NCBI RefSeq assembly: GCF_026239735.1
Contig: NZ_JAPIVT010000024.1
Span: 17,441-81,440, forward strand
Reading direction: 5' to 3'
DNA: 64,000 nucleotides
Source of the DNA: Pedobacter sp. MC2016-05
GTDB taxonomy: Bacteria; Bacteroidota; Bacteroidia; Sphingobacteriales; Sphingobacteriaceae
Shown piece by piece: positions 33,863 through 42,448 of the stretch (its first letter is position 1; the number at the start of each line of letters is the position of its first letter). The translations under genes were made by a program, and so were the position numbers. Under the pieces are notes generated by a model, which made no database searches, was not told the DNA's origin, and saw only the letters and a program-made list of their open reading frames with translations.

Positions 33863-34936
33863 TTACAGCTTCACGTGCAAGCGAAATACTGTTCCTTCGC
33901 CTAAGCTGCTTTCTACTTCGATCTTGCCTCCCGATGCTTCGATAATTTCTTTGACCAGGTACAGTCCGATACCGGAGCCCTCTCCGGACCTTGATATCCT
34001 TTCATATTTTTTGAAAATATTGCCCAGTTTAGCCTCAGGAATTCCCATGCCGTTATCTGAAACCTGTATCACCATATAATCATCCTTTTGATAGGTTTTA
34101 ATGTGGATTTCAGGTGTTCGTGCTTTTGAACGGTATTTAATGGAATTGTTTACCAGGTTATATACTGCGCTTCTCAGCTTTCGGCGGACAAACTTGATTT
34201 CTGAATGTGCTATTTCGCTTTTGATGACTGCTTTGGACTCTTTGATCTGTGGGGCCAGGGTTAGCCTTACATCCTCAATAATATGCTCGAAATCCAACAG
34301 TTCGTCAACAGCTTTGTACCGGTGTTCGTTTTCACGGGCATCGGTGAGATCATGGATAATGTGCTGCATCTTGATCAGACTGTTCTCCACTTTTTCAAGC
34401 AATACAGGGAATCGCTGCATGCCTTTTTCAGGCAACTGCTTGAGCATTTCAATGGTTAACCCCAGGCTGGTCAATGGCGTCTTGATATCATGGGAGATGG
34501 TATCGAGCAAAAGTTCATGCTCTGCAATGAGTTTCTCCTGCTCCTTCAGGTCACGTATCCGCATGGTGATTTCGACGAAAGTGACGATTACCCCGTTGGT
34601 TTTTTTATTCTTTTGGACGATATAAGGCAGAATATTCATCTGGTACCACCTTAAATCGGTGGTTTGTATTTCTTTTTCAAGCACCTCTCCGGAATCAATA
34701 ACGTGCTGAATATTTTCCATAATGGTAGGAAAACGGAAGTTTTCGTGGATTTCGGTGAGTGGTCTGCCCACATCGGTAAGCTGAAGACTGAATTGACGCA
34801 TCGCCGGTGGCGTGAACTTTCGCAGAATCAGGTGTGCATCGATAAAAAGCTGGGGAATAATGGTGTTCCGAAAATAGTTTTCCAGTTCCTCATTGAGCTC
34901 AATTAATGAACTGATCTGTTCGTTTTTATTATTCAT
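33863..34936 (-). CDS. PAS-domain sensor histidine kinase (CheB/CheR-fusion type PAS)
   Basis: A 357-residue soluble kinase. The N-terminal PAS-like domain (about 20-125: NTIIPQLFIDAHLILRKFTP, and RWYQMNILPYI) is the type found after CheB-CheR in fusion proteins. The phosphoacceptor is His149 in DTISHDIKTPLTSL, where the usual Glu after His is Asp. The HATPase has NLVNNSIKYRS, DNGMGIP and GSGIGLYLV. A decayed CheB gene lies just downstream on the opposite strand, so this may be a relic of, or substitute for, a chemosensory-like system. Confidence 0.92.
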   Translation of the reverse strand: MNNKNEQISSLIELNEELENYFRNTIIPQLFIDAHLILRKFTPPAMRQFSLQLTDVGRPLTEIHENFRFPTIMENIQHVIDSGEVLEKEIQTTDLRWYQMNILPYIVQKNKKTNGVIVTFVEITMRIRDLKEQEKLIAEHELLLDTISHDIKTPLTSLGLTIEMLKQLPEKGMQRFPVLLEKVENSLIKMQHIIHDLTDARENEHRYKAVDELLDFEHIIEDVRLTLAPQIKESKAVIKSEIAHSEIKFVRRKLRSAVYNLVNNSIKYRSKARTPEIHIKTYQKDDYMVIQVSDNGMGIPEAKLGNIFKKYERISRSGEGSGIGLYLVKEIIEASGGKIEVESSLGEGTVFRLHVKL

Positions 34937-35400
34937 CGATTTCCGCCGCGTGGGTCAGGTATTAGGGCCACGCAAGATATGGAATATCTTCAGCTATTTC
35001 ATTATAAGTTACAACTGCTGTGAGTAAACCACATTGGAATACCACGATGGCAAGACATATCTAAAGCGTGAGAGTAAAGACCAGCTTTTTCAAATAATTG
35101 GTCCAGAATGGTTCGAATGAGTTTTCTAACTGAGCAGTAAGCGCGTCAAGAGATTTCAAAAGGCATTTCGTGCTTAGTTTTTTTTTATGGGTCCAATGGT
35201 CTGGTGCAAGCGGATTCTTGATTAGAGCTCTGCATGGACAACACGAACATTTTCGTATCAATGTTTTATCGCTAATTAACGTTTGGTTAGCATACATTCA
35301 GTTTAATTAAAGATTGCGGTTTCGATATAATTAAGTTTGGATGTATACGGTTTTCCAGGCTGAAAATCTTTTGAGTTTGAAGCCAGAGAGCCCTATGAAA
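34937..35400. other. Intergenic stretch without a convincing gene
   Basis: 464 bp. A Cys- and Lys-rich minus-strand frame at 35061-35297 has no recognisable feature and is probably chance. No terminator was seen. Confidence 0.5.
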
Positions 35401-36135
35401 TCAGCCAGAGCTAATATCACGTCCAATTCTTTTAAAGAAATTATCCTTGTAGGTATCGGTTATAGGTATTAATTTTTCTTTGATGCTAATCCTGTTTCTT
35501 TCAATGAATTTAATTTTGTCGAACGCAACGATATATGATTTATGCACCCGAATAAATTGATATGCAGGTAAAAGTTGCTGGATGCTTTTCATGCTTTGAA
35601 GTGTCAAGATCACCTCTGCTTCGGTATGGATCACGATATAATCCCTAGCGCCCTCAAAATAGTAAATATCGGAGAGGTTCATCTTGATGATCCTGTTCTC
35701 AGTCTTAATGAAAATATGGTTTACCGCATTTGTATTTAGCGAAATAGAGGTGTCTGCTAATGCCTTGTTCATCTTAAATCGGTCTGTTGCTTTTTCAGTA
35801 GCAACCATGAAACGAGCCATCGTGATCGGTTTTAGCAGATAATCAATCACCTCAAAATTATAGCCATCCAATGCATATTCGCTATAGGCGGTAGTTACAA
35901 TGACCATACATTTTTTTTGCAGCAGGTTTAAAAATTCAATCCCATTTAATTCGGGCATCTGCATATCGAGAAAAATCAGGTCGATTTCTTCAATTTTCAG
36001 ATAACTGATTGCGGCTAATGGATTAGAGACGGCCCGCACCAGGTTTAAACCTGGCATCTTCGAAATGTAATCAGACAAAAGTGATAAGGCCAAGGGCTCA
36101 TCATCAACTACCATGCAATTTAAATTTTCAGCCAT
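35401..36135 (-). CDS. LytTR-family response regulator
   Basis: A 244-residue regulator. The receiver domain (1-120) has VVDDEP, phosphoacceptor Asp57 (IFLDMQMPELNG) and the conserved Lys in LLKPI. The C-terminal LytTR DNA-binding domain (about 140-240) has IKTENRIIKMNLSDIYYFEG, then LPAYQFIRVHKSYIVAFDKI. It overlaps the upstream sensor kinase gene by 8 bp and is its partner. The pair is divergent from the outer-membrane receptor gene at 37349, a likely target; that is inference from layout. Confidence 0.93.
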   Translation of the reverse strand: MAENLNCMVVDDEPLALSLLSDYISKMPGLNLVRAVSNPLAAISYLKIEEIDLIFLDMQMPELNGIEFLNLLQKKCMVIVTTAYSEYALDGYNFEVIDYLLKPITMARFMVATEKATDRFKMNKALADTSISLNTNAVNHIFIKTENRIIKMNLSDIYYFEGARDYIVIHTEAEVILTLQSMKSIQQLLPAYQFIRVHKSYIVAFDKIKFIERNRISIKEKLIPITDTYKDNFFKRIGRDISSG

Positions 36136-37171
36136 TAATTACCATTTTAAGTTCAATATGAAAGTAAGTTGCAGTTTCATCTATGATCAGGTTATATTTT
36201 GCAGGGTTCAATAACTCTAATCTTTTTTTGATGTTCTCTAAACCAATTCCCCCCGTTGCATCTTTCCTGTTTTCGTTTTTTTGATTACCCACCTTGAAAA
36301 TAAGCGTATTTTCCTTAATTTTCAGGCTAATAGTCAGCGGATGCTCAGGGTCTTTCAGGTTCCCATGCTTAAAGGAATTCTCTACAAATGGAATGAGTGA
36401 TAGGGGAATAATTTTTATTGCTGGGTCAATATCAGCTTGAATATTTATCGCTCTTTCGGGGATGTAATCATACCTCATCAATTGCAAATCTATAAAGTTG
36501 TGCAAATATTCAACTTCCCTAACCAAGGGTACAAAATCATCTTTTTGATACAACATGTACCGTAATAAATCAGAGAGTTTGCTGATCGCTGGAAGTGCAT
36601 TCGCCGAATGCTGATAAACTAATGTATAAATATTGTTGAGATTGTTAAACAAGAAGTGAGGATTAATCTGAGATTTAAGGAATGACAGTTCTGCATTACG
36701 GGCCTGAAGCTTTAACTCTTTTTCTTTTAACTTCTTAAATCGTTCGTACTGTACGCCAAAAAAAGCAATTGACACAAAATTATAATAGATGGTAAAGTAT
36801 AGGTTGTCGAAAACATAATACTTTAACGTAAGATATTTCGGGTTATAATTATGATGGCCAGTTATATAAAATAAGATCACCTCTTCTACAACAAAGCGCA
36901 ATCCAATCATAATGGGTAGGCCGATTAATAGGTACAGGCTAAGGGTAACAATAATTCCCTTGTTTGGGTATAGGAAATAGAATAGCAAATAGGTTAATAT
37001 GTTATCTAACAGAAACACCAAAAAAGAAGGGCTTATAAAAACCTTAGTGATATCACTAATAAATACAGCAAAACCCCAGGTTTTATCTGTACGATTCAAC
37101 CACCCTGCACTATGGCTAAGGAAATAAAATGTACAAAAGCAGGCAATAAGAATAGGTATTTTAAGGCGCAT
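36128..37171 (-). CDS. LytS-like sensor histidine kinase
   Basis: A 347-residue membrane kinase of the His_kinase (PF06580-like) family. Four hydrophobic segments fall at about 5-20, 45-68, 72-100 and 118-142. The phosphoacceptor is His172 in SQINPHFLFNNLNNIY, typical of the LytS group. The ATP-binding part has LIPFVENSFKHG and GGIGLENIKKRLELL. It overlaps the LytTR regulator by 8 bp, so kinase and regulator are translated together. The signal is unknown. Confidence 0.92.
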   Translation of the reverse strand: MRLKIPILIACFCTFYFLSHSAGWLNRTDKTWGFAVFISDITKVFISPSFLVFLLDNILTYLLFYFLYPNKGIIVTLSLYLLIGLPIMIGLRFVVEEVILFYITGHHNYNPKYLTLKYYVFDNLYFTIYYNFVSIAFFGVQYERFKKLKEKELKLQARNAELSFLKSQINPHFLFNNLNNIYTLVYQHSANALPAISKLSDLLRYMLYQKDDFVPLVREVEYLHNFIDLQLMRYDYIPERAINIQADIDPAIKIIPLSLIPFVENSFKHGNLKDPEHPLTISLKIKENTLIFKVGNQKNENRKDATGGIGLENIKKRLELLNPAKYNLIIDETATYFHIELKMVING

Positions 37172-37348
37172 TATTCAAATCTACAGTATTCAAAACAGCT
37201 AATCCAAGCATTTCTTCAATTATTTTTAGGATCTTATTTGATACAAAATTTTGCAGATGATATCCTTCATCTTGCAGTTTGAATTGCGCCTTTCAAAGAA
37301 TTCATTCTTTGATCAGGATGAGGGTCTTCAACTTTATAAAAAAAGAGA

Positions 37349-39724
37349 ATGAAGAAGATCTATTTGTTAATTGTTATTAGTCTATGCTGCTTACCAGCAC
37401 TATCCCAGCAAAATATAACTATAAAAGGCAAGGTGTTAGATGAAAACCGGGCGCCCATTGCTAACGCTACGGTGTCCTTATTTTCGGCAACAGATCAACC
37501 TATACTCAAATTACTTACCAATGAAAGTGGTTTGTTCTCTTTTGTGAAACCCTTCCAAAAATTTTATGTCAGCATCAATTATTTAGGGTATATTCCATTT
37601 AGAGTAGATGAGTTTAATGGTGACAGTATCATCATCACCCTAAAAAATAAAAATGTGCAACTTAATGAAGTTGGTATTAGTACAACAAGGCCATTTATTG
37701 AACAACAACTAGACAAAATGGTTGTTAATGTTAACGGCGATGCAAAAGCTGGCGTAAATGCGATAGACATTTTAAAGAAAATACCTGGTGTTGTGCTCAA
37801 AAATAATGAAGAGCTAATGGTAGAAGGGAAAGGGGTTGCTGTAATGATGGATGGTAAACTAACCCGATTATCAGGAGCTAATCTAATGTCGTTATTAGAA
37901 GGTACTGCTTCTGCCAACATCAGTCAGTTCGAAATCATCTATAATCCTTCTGCAAAATATGATGCTGCCGGCTCTGGTGGTTTAATTAACATTAAAACGA
38001 TTAAACGGGATAAACCTGGTTATGATGCCAACATCAGCATAACTGGTGGTCATGGCTGGAAATTTCCAAACACCAGTAATTCAGTTGGGCTCAATTATAA
38101 AACGGGAAATACCAATTTTTATGGTTCATATAGTTTTGGTTTGGGCAAACAATACCAAGAAATACAAGCGAATACGTATCAAAGTGATCTTAACCAAAGA
38201 TTACAGGACTCTTCTACTTATAGGAGTAGGTACGAATCTAATAATATCCGTTTAGGTTTTGACCATTCTTTAAATAAAACCGATGTATTTGGTGTGCTGA
38301 TCACTGGATCTCACAATCTTCGTAATCCCAATTATTTTTCTGACACAGAAACCTATGGCGTAAACCAATTTAGCCCTACAGCACTTACACGGTCTAACAA
38401 CAAAAACTCAACCACTGGAAGAGGGATAAATGTAAACTTGAACTATAAACATGTAATTGATGCTAAAAATCAACAAGAGCTTAGTTTTGATGCCGATGCA
38501 GGTACTTTCGATTACCACAATCAAAATACGAACAACATTGCCATCATCAATCTCTTAACTACAAATCAAAACCAAGCGTACATGCAAAATGGGCTTACAA
38601 AATCTGAAATCTATAGTTTTAAAAGTGATTATACCAAAAAGTTAAGCAAAGGTGTTTTCGAAACTGGTCTCAAAATCAGTAATGTAAAGATCGAAAATAA
38701 TTTTATTTCCTTGTTTAGCAATGATATGCAACAACCCAGTGATATGGGAAGCAATGATTTTTTATATCGAGAAACCATCTTGGCGGCTTATGCAAATCAA
38801 AGGTTGGCTTTAGGGAAGTTTTCGATGCTGCTGGGGCTGAGGGGGGAGCAGACCTTTACCAATGGTAATTCCATTACCTTAAACAAGGAAGTAAAAAAAC
38901 AATATCTTAATCTTTTTCCAAATGCTACGCTTGGCTTAAAGCTAAATAACAGTTCTATTTCTTTGGGCTATTCAAAAAGGATTGGACGACCCTTGTATAA
39001 TGAGTTGAACCCATTTGTAATGGTTACAAGTGCTTTTACTACCAGGAGTGGTAATCCGAACCTTAGTCCATCTTATACAGATAATCTCAGGTTAGCTTTC
39101 ACACTACAAAGCAAATTCACCATTGCAACTTCTTATAGTTTTGCTAAAAATGTAATCACAGATCTGCGAACACGGGATCCTCAAACCCAGATCACCAATA
39201 GTTTTAAAACCAATTTAAGTGCCTATCGTAACGTAGGTTTTAACACTTCTTACAGCAATAAACTCTTTAAAATTCTGCAGCTTAATTATAGTTTAGGCAT
39301 TTCGAACAGTAACTACGATTTTTTGTATAATGCTGCTCGTGAAAACATTAATCAGACTACCGGATATCTTTCATTGGGGAATAACATCGAAATTTCGCCG
39401 ACGTTATGGACCGAAGTATTTTTTTATGGTCAATCTAGGGTAACTTATGGCAACACTGTGAACCTGCCATTTAGCACAACCAGTTTGAGCTTCGGAAAAA
39501 AAATATTTCAGGGAAAGGGAAGTCTCAACTTAAATATCAATGATATTTTTTATACAGGGATTACCAGAAGTGAAGCTAATTATGGCAATATTGTTTATGA
39601 TTTAAAAAGTAAATACGATAGTAGGAATGTACGTTTAAATTTTTCATACCGATTTGGAAATTCGAAAATTGAAACCAGAAAAAGGAGTGCTGGATCTGAG
39701 GAAGAGCAGCGGAGAAACCAATAA
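37349..39724 (+). CDS. TonB-dependent receptor with carboxypeptidase-like and OMP_b-brl domains
   Basis: A 791-residue outer-membrane protein. After a signal peptide (ends about residue 20, ALSQQ) comes a carboxypeptidase-regulatory-like domain (about 24-105: ITIKGKVLDENRAPIANATV). A TonB plug follows (about 130-225, with ILKKIPGVVLKNNEELMVEG and YDAAGSGGLINIKT). The barrel ends in a short FSYRFG strand and a charged tail (KRSAGSEEEQRRNQ). This is the PF14905-type receptor family. It is divergent from the LytS/LytTR pair and upstream of the ECF sigma operon. The substrate is unknown. Confidence 0.9.
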   Translation: MKKIYLLIVISLCCLPALSQQNITIKGKVLDENRAPIANATVSLFSATDQPILKLLTNESGLFSFVKPFQKFYVSINYLGYIPFRVDEFNGDSIIITLKNKNVQLNEVGISTTRPFIEQQLDKMVVNVNGDAKAGVNAIDILKKIPGVVLKNNEELMVEGKGVAVMMDGKLTRLSGANLMSLLEGTASANISQFEIIYNPSAKYDAAGSGGLINIKTIKRDKPGYDANISITGGHGWKFPNTSNSVGLNYKTGNTNFYGSYSFGLGKQYQEIQANTYQSDLNQRLQDSSTYRSRYESNNIRLGFDHSLNKTDVFGVLITGSHNLRNPNYFSDTETYGVNQFSPTALTRSNNKNSTTGRGINVNLNYKHVIDAKNQQELSFDADAGTFDYHNQNTNNIAIINLLTTNQNQAYMQNGLTKSEIYSFKSDYTKKLSKGVFETGLKISNVKIENNFISLFSNDMQQPSDMGSNDFLYRETILAAYANQRLALGKFSMLLGLRGEQTFTNGNSITLNKEVKKQYLNLFPNATLGLKLNNSSISLGYSKRIGRPLYNELNPFVMVTSAFTTRSGNPNLSPSYTDNLRLAFTLQSKFTIATSYSFAKNVITDLRTRDPQTQITNSFKTNLSAYRNVGFNTSYSNKLFKILQLNYSLGISNSNYDFLYNAARENINQTTGYLSLGNNIEISPTLWTEVFFYGQSRVTYGNTVNLPFSTTSLSFGKKIFQGKGSLNLNINDIFYTGITRSEANYGNIVYDLKSKYDSRNVRLNFSYRFGNSKIETRKRSAGSEEEQRRNQ

Positions 39725-39802
39725 TAATTGGCTTAAATGGTAAATTCATCAGGGCTATCACAATTCGACAGAAAACATGAAAAGAGATTTATGAAAACTC
39801 TG

Positions 39803-39832
39803 TTTATAATTAATCTAAATAAGCTATATTTG
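39803..39832 (+). promoter_or_regulatory. Putative promoter of the ECF sigma operon
   Basis: TATATTTG (39825-39832) matches TAnnTTTG, with a TTTA at 39803-39806 about 18 bp upstream as a near -33 element. Transcription would begin about 10 bp before the TTG start codon at 39849, giving a very short leader and supporting that unusual start. Confidence 0.5.
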
Positions 39833-39848
39833 TCGAAATTCCTTAAAA

Positions 39849-40385
39849 TTGTCGGCCGAAGCAACAAACCATATCATTTCTATTAACAGGAAAACATTTG
39901 AAGATGTTTATAACCGATACTGGGAAAAAGTTTATGCAGTATGCTACAATAACATCAGAGATGTAGAGATTGCCAAGGAAATGGTACAGGACATCTTCAG
40001 GTCTTTATGGGAAAGAAGAGCAGAACTCGAACTTGATAATGTTGAACGCTACCTCGTCCGATCTGCGAAGTACAAAGCTTTTGAATTTATCAGAAATAAA
40101 ACAAGCAGGCAGAAGATAGATGAATTTAACTATCAGGGCTGCATAAACTCGAGTAATTGTACTGAAGAGCAGGTATTCTTCAATAATTTGAAAGAAAATG
40201 TAGATTTACTGGTAGATACCTTGCCCTGTCAATGTAAAAAGGTCTACAAAATGAGTAGGGAAGATGGTTTGAGTAACAAAGAAATCTCTGAAATGCTCAT
40301 GATTTCTGAAAGGGCGGTAGAATATCACATTACCAGAGCGATGACTACTTTAAAAATGAAGCTTGCTGTTTTCAATAAAAAATAA
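39849..40385 (+). CDS. FecI-like ECF sigma factor
   Basis: A 178-residue sigma-70 factor typical of Bacteroidota iron or nutrient signalling. Region 2: FEDVYNRYWEKVYAVCYNNI, then VQDIFRSLWERR. Region 4: REDGLSNKEISEMLMISERA, then VEYHITRAM. It appears to start with TTG at 39849, since no ATG precedes the conserved region; the promoter position supports this. It is followed about 83 bp later by the FecR-like anti-sigma gene. FecI-type factors are turned on when a TonB receptor at the surface detects its ligand. Confidence 0.88.
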   Translation: MSAEATNHIISINRKTFEDVYNRYWEKVYAVCYNNIRDVEIAKEMVQDIFRSLWERRAELELDNVERYLVRSAKYKAFEFIRNKTSRQKIDEFNYQGCINSSNCTEEQVFFNNLKENVDLLVDTLPCQCKKVYKMSREDGLSNKEISEMLMISERAVEYHITRAMTTLKMKLAVFNKK

Positions 40386-40468
40386 GCTTCACCTACGGAA
40401 ATTTTATGTTAGCGCTACTATTCTTGAAAAGCATCAGAAATATTAGTTTTGTTTTATAAATTAGGTTG

Positions 40469-41116
40469 ATGAAAGTAAATGCCGATCTTTTAGCGAAATA
40501 TCACGAAAATCGCTGCACGCCTGAAGAGCGTACAGCGCTTGAAGCTTGGTTGCTAAGTAGTGATGTTGATGATCTGGAGTTTCACAGTGAAAAAGACAAA
40601 CAGATTGCCAAAGCTGATATTTGGGAGGAATTGGATGCGATTTTACCTAAAGAAGAAGTTGTTAAAGTAGCACCAAATTTTGCATCATTTTATATGTGGA
40701 AAGGCGCAATTGCAGCAAGTTTAGTGATCGGGTTATTTGGTCTCTCTTTTTACTATTTTAATCAAAGCAGACAGACAGCTGTCGAATTCGTTGCATTTCA
40801 CAACAAATCAAGCTTAAAGGTTAATCACATCAGTTCTAAAGAATACAACCTGACGATTGCACCGGAAACTTTTGCTGAGGTGAACCGACATAGCGGCATT
40901 ATTGAATTGAGTGGCAGTATCTTGATTTCACCCAAAAAGGACATCGAGTTAAGTTTTGATGGTGAAAAAGAAAAAGTGAAGCTGAAGGGGGGACAGACCT
41001 ATATCATCCTAAATAGTAAAACTGGAAATCATGGTTTAATTATCGTAAACGAAAAAAATCTGATCAGTTTGCCTCCCGTTATTCAGAAAAAGTTAATTCA
41101 GGAGTTTGATATCTAG
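40469..41116 (+). CDS. FecR-like anti-sigma factor
   Basis: A 215-residue single-pass membrane protein. The N-terminal cytoplasmic helix bundle (KVNADLLAKYHENRCTPEER, then LEAWLLS) is the FecR_N-type sigma-binding part. A transmembrane helix lies at about 80-98 (AIAASLVIGLFGLSFYYF), and the periplasmic FecR-like beta domain includes APETFAEVNRHSGIIELSG. ATG 40469 is preferred to TTG 40466. It holds the sigma factor until a receptor-derived signal arrives. It is followed 34 bp later by the first DUF4374-like lipoprotein gene. Confidence 0.82.
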   Translation: MKVNADLLAKYHENRCTPEERTALEAWLLSSDVDDLEFHSEKDKQIAKADIWEELDAILPKEEVVKVAPNFASFYMWKGAIAASLVIGLFGLSFYYFNQSRQTAVEFVAFHNKSSLKVNHISSKEYNLTIAPETFAEVNRHSGIIELSGSILISPKKDIELSFDGEKEKVKLKGGQTYIILNSKTGNHGLIIVNEKNLISLPPVIQKKLIQEFDI

Positions 41117-41150
41117 TATCCATTTAATCCTCATTACTGCCTTATCCAAT

Positions 41151-42368
41151 ATGAAACCAAGCATTGTCAGACTGTTAAACTTTATTTTTGTATTCTTTGG
41201 CATCGTTTGTTTCATCGCCTGTAGAAGCTCTTGTTCTACAAATCACAGGGAGAAATATAGTATTCATATTATGGATATGGATGCCAAAGAATATGTTGTA
41301 ACTACCAACAATTTGGATGCAGGTTTACTTAAGCCAGAAGAAATAACTGAGGCACTGCCCGATTCTATCTTCAGAAATATTATTGTGAAAGATGGCTTTT
41401 ATTACTCATTACAGCGGAAATCAGATATTTTAACCAAGTATACTTTAAAAGATAGAAAGCTTTTTGCTGTTGCCCATTTGCAGTTGCAAGATTACAATGA
41501 AGAGAATTTTTTATGGATGGGAAAAGACTCCCTATTGTTGAGCGGTCTGAATAATCAGGCCAACGAAGCGAAATATTATTTGGTTGATACCAAGGGTATG
41601 AAAACACTCGCTGCTGGACTATTGGATATTAATAAGCCACAAGGGAAATTTAAAACTACTTCTATTGGTTTTGTACATAAGAGAAAAGACACACTGTTTA
41701 TTGGCTACACTTTTCATCCTATAATCCACGGTGCCAATTATACAACCAGCGATACCATGTACATCTCCCGGTTAACCTACCCGCAAATGAAGCGTGTTGG
41801 TATTCAAAAGGAAATCAGGTCAACTTATCCGGCAGGGATCAATACGGTGCAGCACAATGAGTTTACAGACGAGTATGGTAATTTCTATTTTATGTCCTGT
41901 CCGGGCATTGCTATGGGTAACCGAGCCGATTTACCAACGGCTATTTTTAAGATCAATGCCAACAGTTCATTAGTAGACTCAACGTATTTTTTCAATCTTT
42001 CCTCGTCAACGATCAAAAACCACGCTTACGGCTTATGGTATGTTGGAAATGGAAAAGCAATTGTTCGTTCGGAGCGAAAGGATTTGTATAAAGGCCTTTC
42101 TGACCATTACAGCACTTCACATTTCGAATTTTACCTACTGGATATCGTTCATCAGAAAGTAATTAAAAAATTGGATTTGCCTTTGGATAAAGGAACCCGC
42201 AAGGAATGTGTTTTGGTAAATGGCGATACAGTTCATATTGCCGTAAATTCTACTACCGATGGCAACTTCATCTGGCAATATAACCTCAAAACTGATGAAC
42301 TAAGAAAGGGCCTGCAGTTGGGAGGGGTATCTGCCTTCATCGTTCGTATAGATCGGTTATTAAATTAA
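41151..42368 (+). CDS. DUF4374-like lipoprotein (first copy)
   Basis: A 405-residue lipoprotein (lipobox CFIAC, Cys24; the reading frame extends upstream, but only this Met gives the signal). Repeated blades suggest a beta-propeller. It is a paralogue of the lipoprotein at 44855; both contain YVGNGKAIVRS/YIGNGKAIVRS and WQYN...TDEL.KG. DUF4374 proteins include, as far as I recall, the surface siderophore-binding lipoprotein XusB of Bacteroides. This copy is more diverged and lies before the receptor gene, in the ECF-sigma/FecR operon. Confidence 0.75.
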   Translation: MKPSIVRLLNFIFVFFGIVCFIACRSSCSTNHREKYSIHIMDMDAKEYVVTTNNLDAGLLKPEEITEALPDSIFRNIIVKDGFYYSLQRKSDILTKYTLKDRKLFAVAHLQLQDYNEENFLWMGKDSLLLSGLNNQANEAKYYLVDTKGMKTLAAGLLDINKPQGKFKTTSIGFVHKRKDTLFIGYTFHPIIHGANYTTSDTMYISRLTYPQMKRVGIQKEIRSTYPAGINTVQHNEFTDEYGNFYFMSCPGIAMGNRADLPTAIFKINANSSLVDSTYFFNLSSSTIKNHAYGLWYVGNGKAIVRSERKDLYKGLSDHYSTSHFEFYLLDIVHQKVIKKLDLPLDKGTRKECVLVNGDTVHIAVNSTTDGNFIWQYNLKTDELRKGLQLGGVSAFIVRIDRLLN

Positions 42369-42448
42369 TTTAGACTAATTTTAGATATTTTCATTTTCCA
42401 CCTTCGGGTAAGGGGAAGTTAGGCTACTATGTTTAAAAAACCATAAAA

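Noticed and set aside
35061..35297. 78-residue Cys/Lys-rich minus-strand frame.
   Set aside because: No domain, signal or context supports it as a gene.
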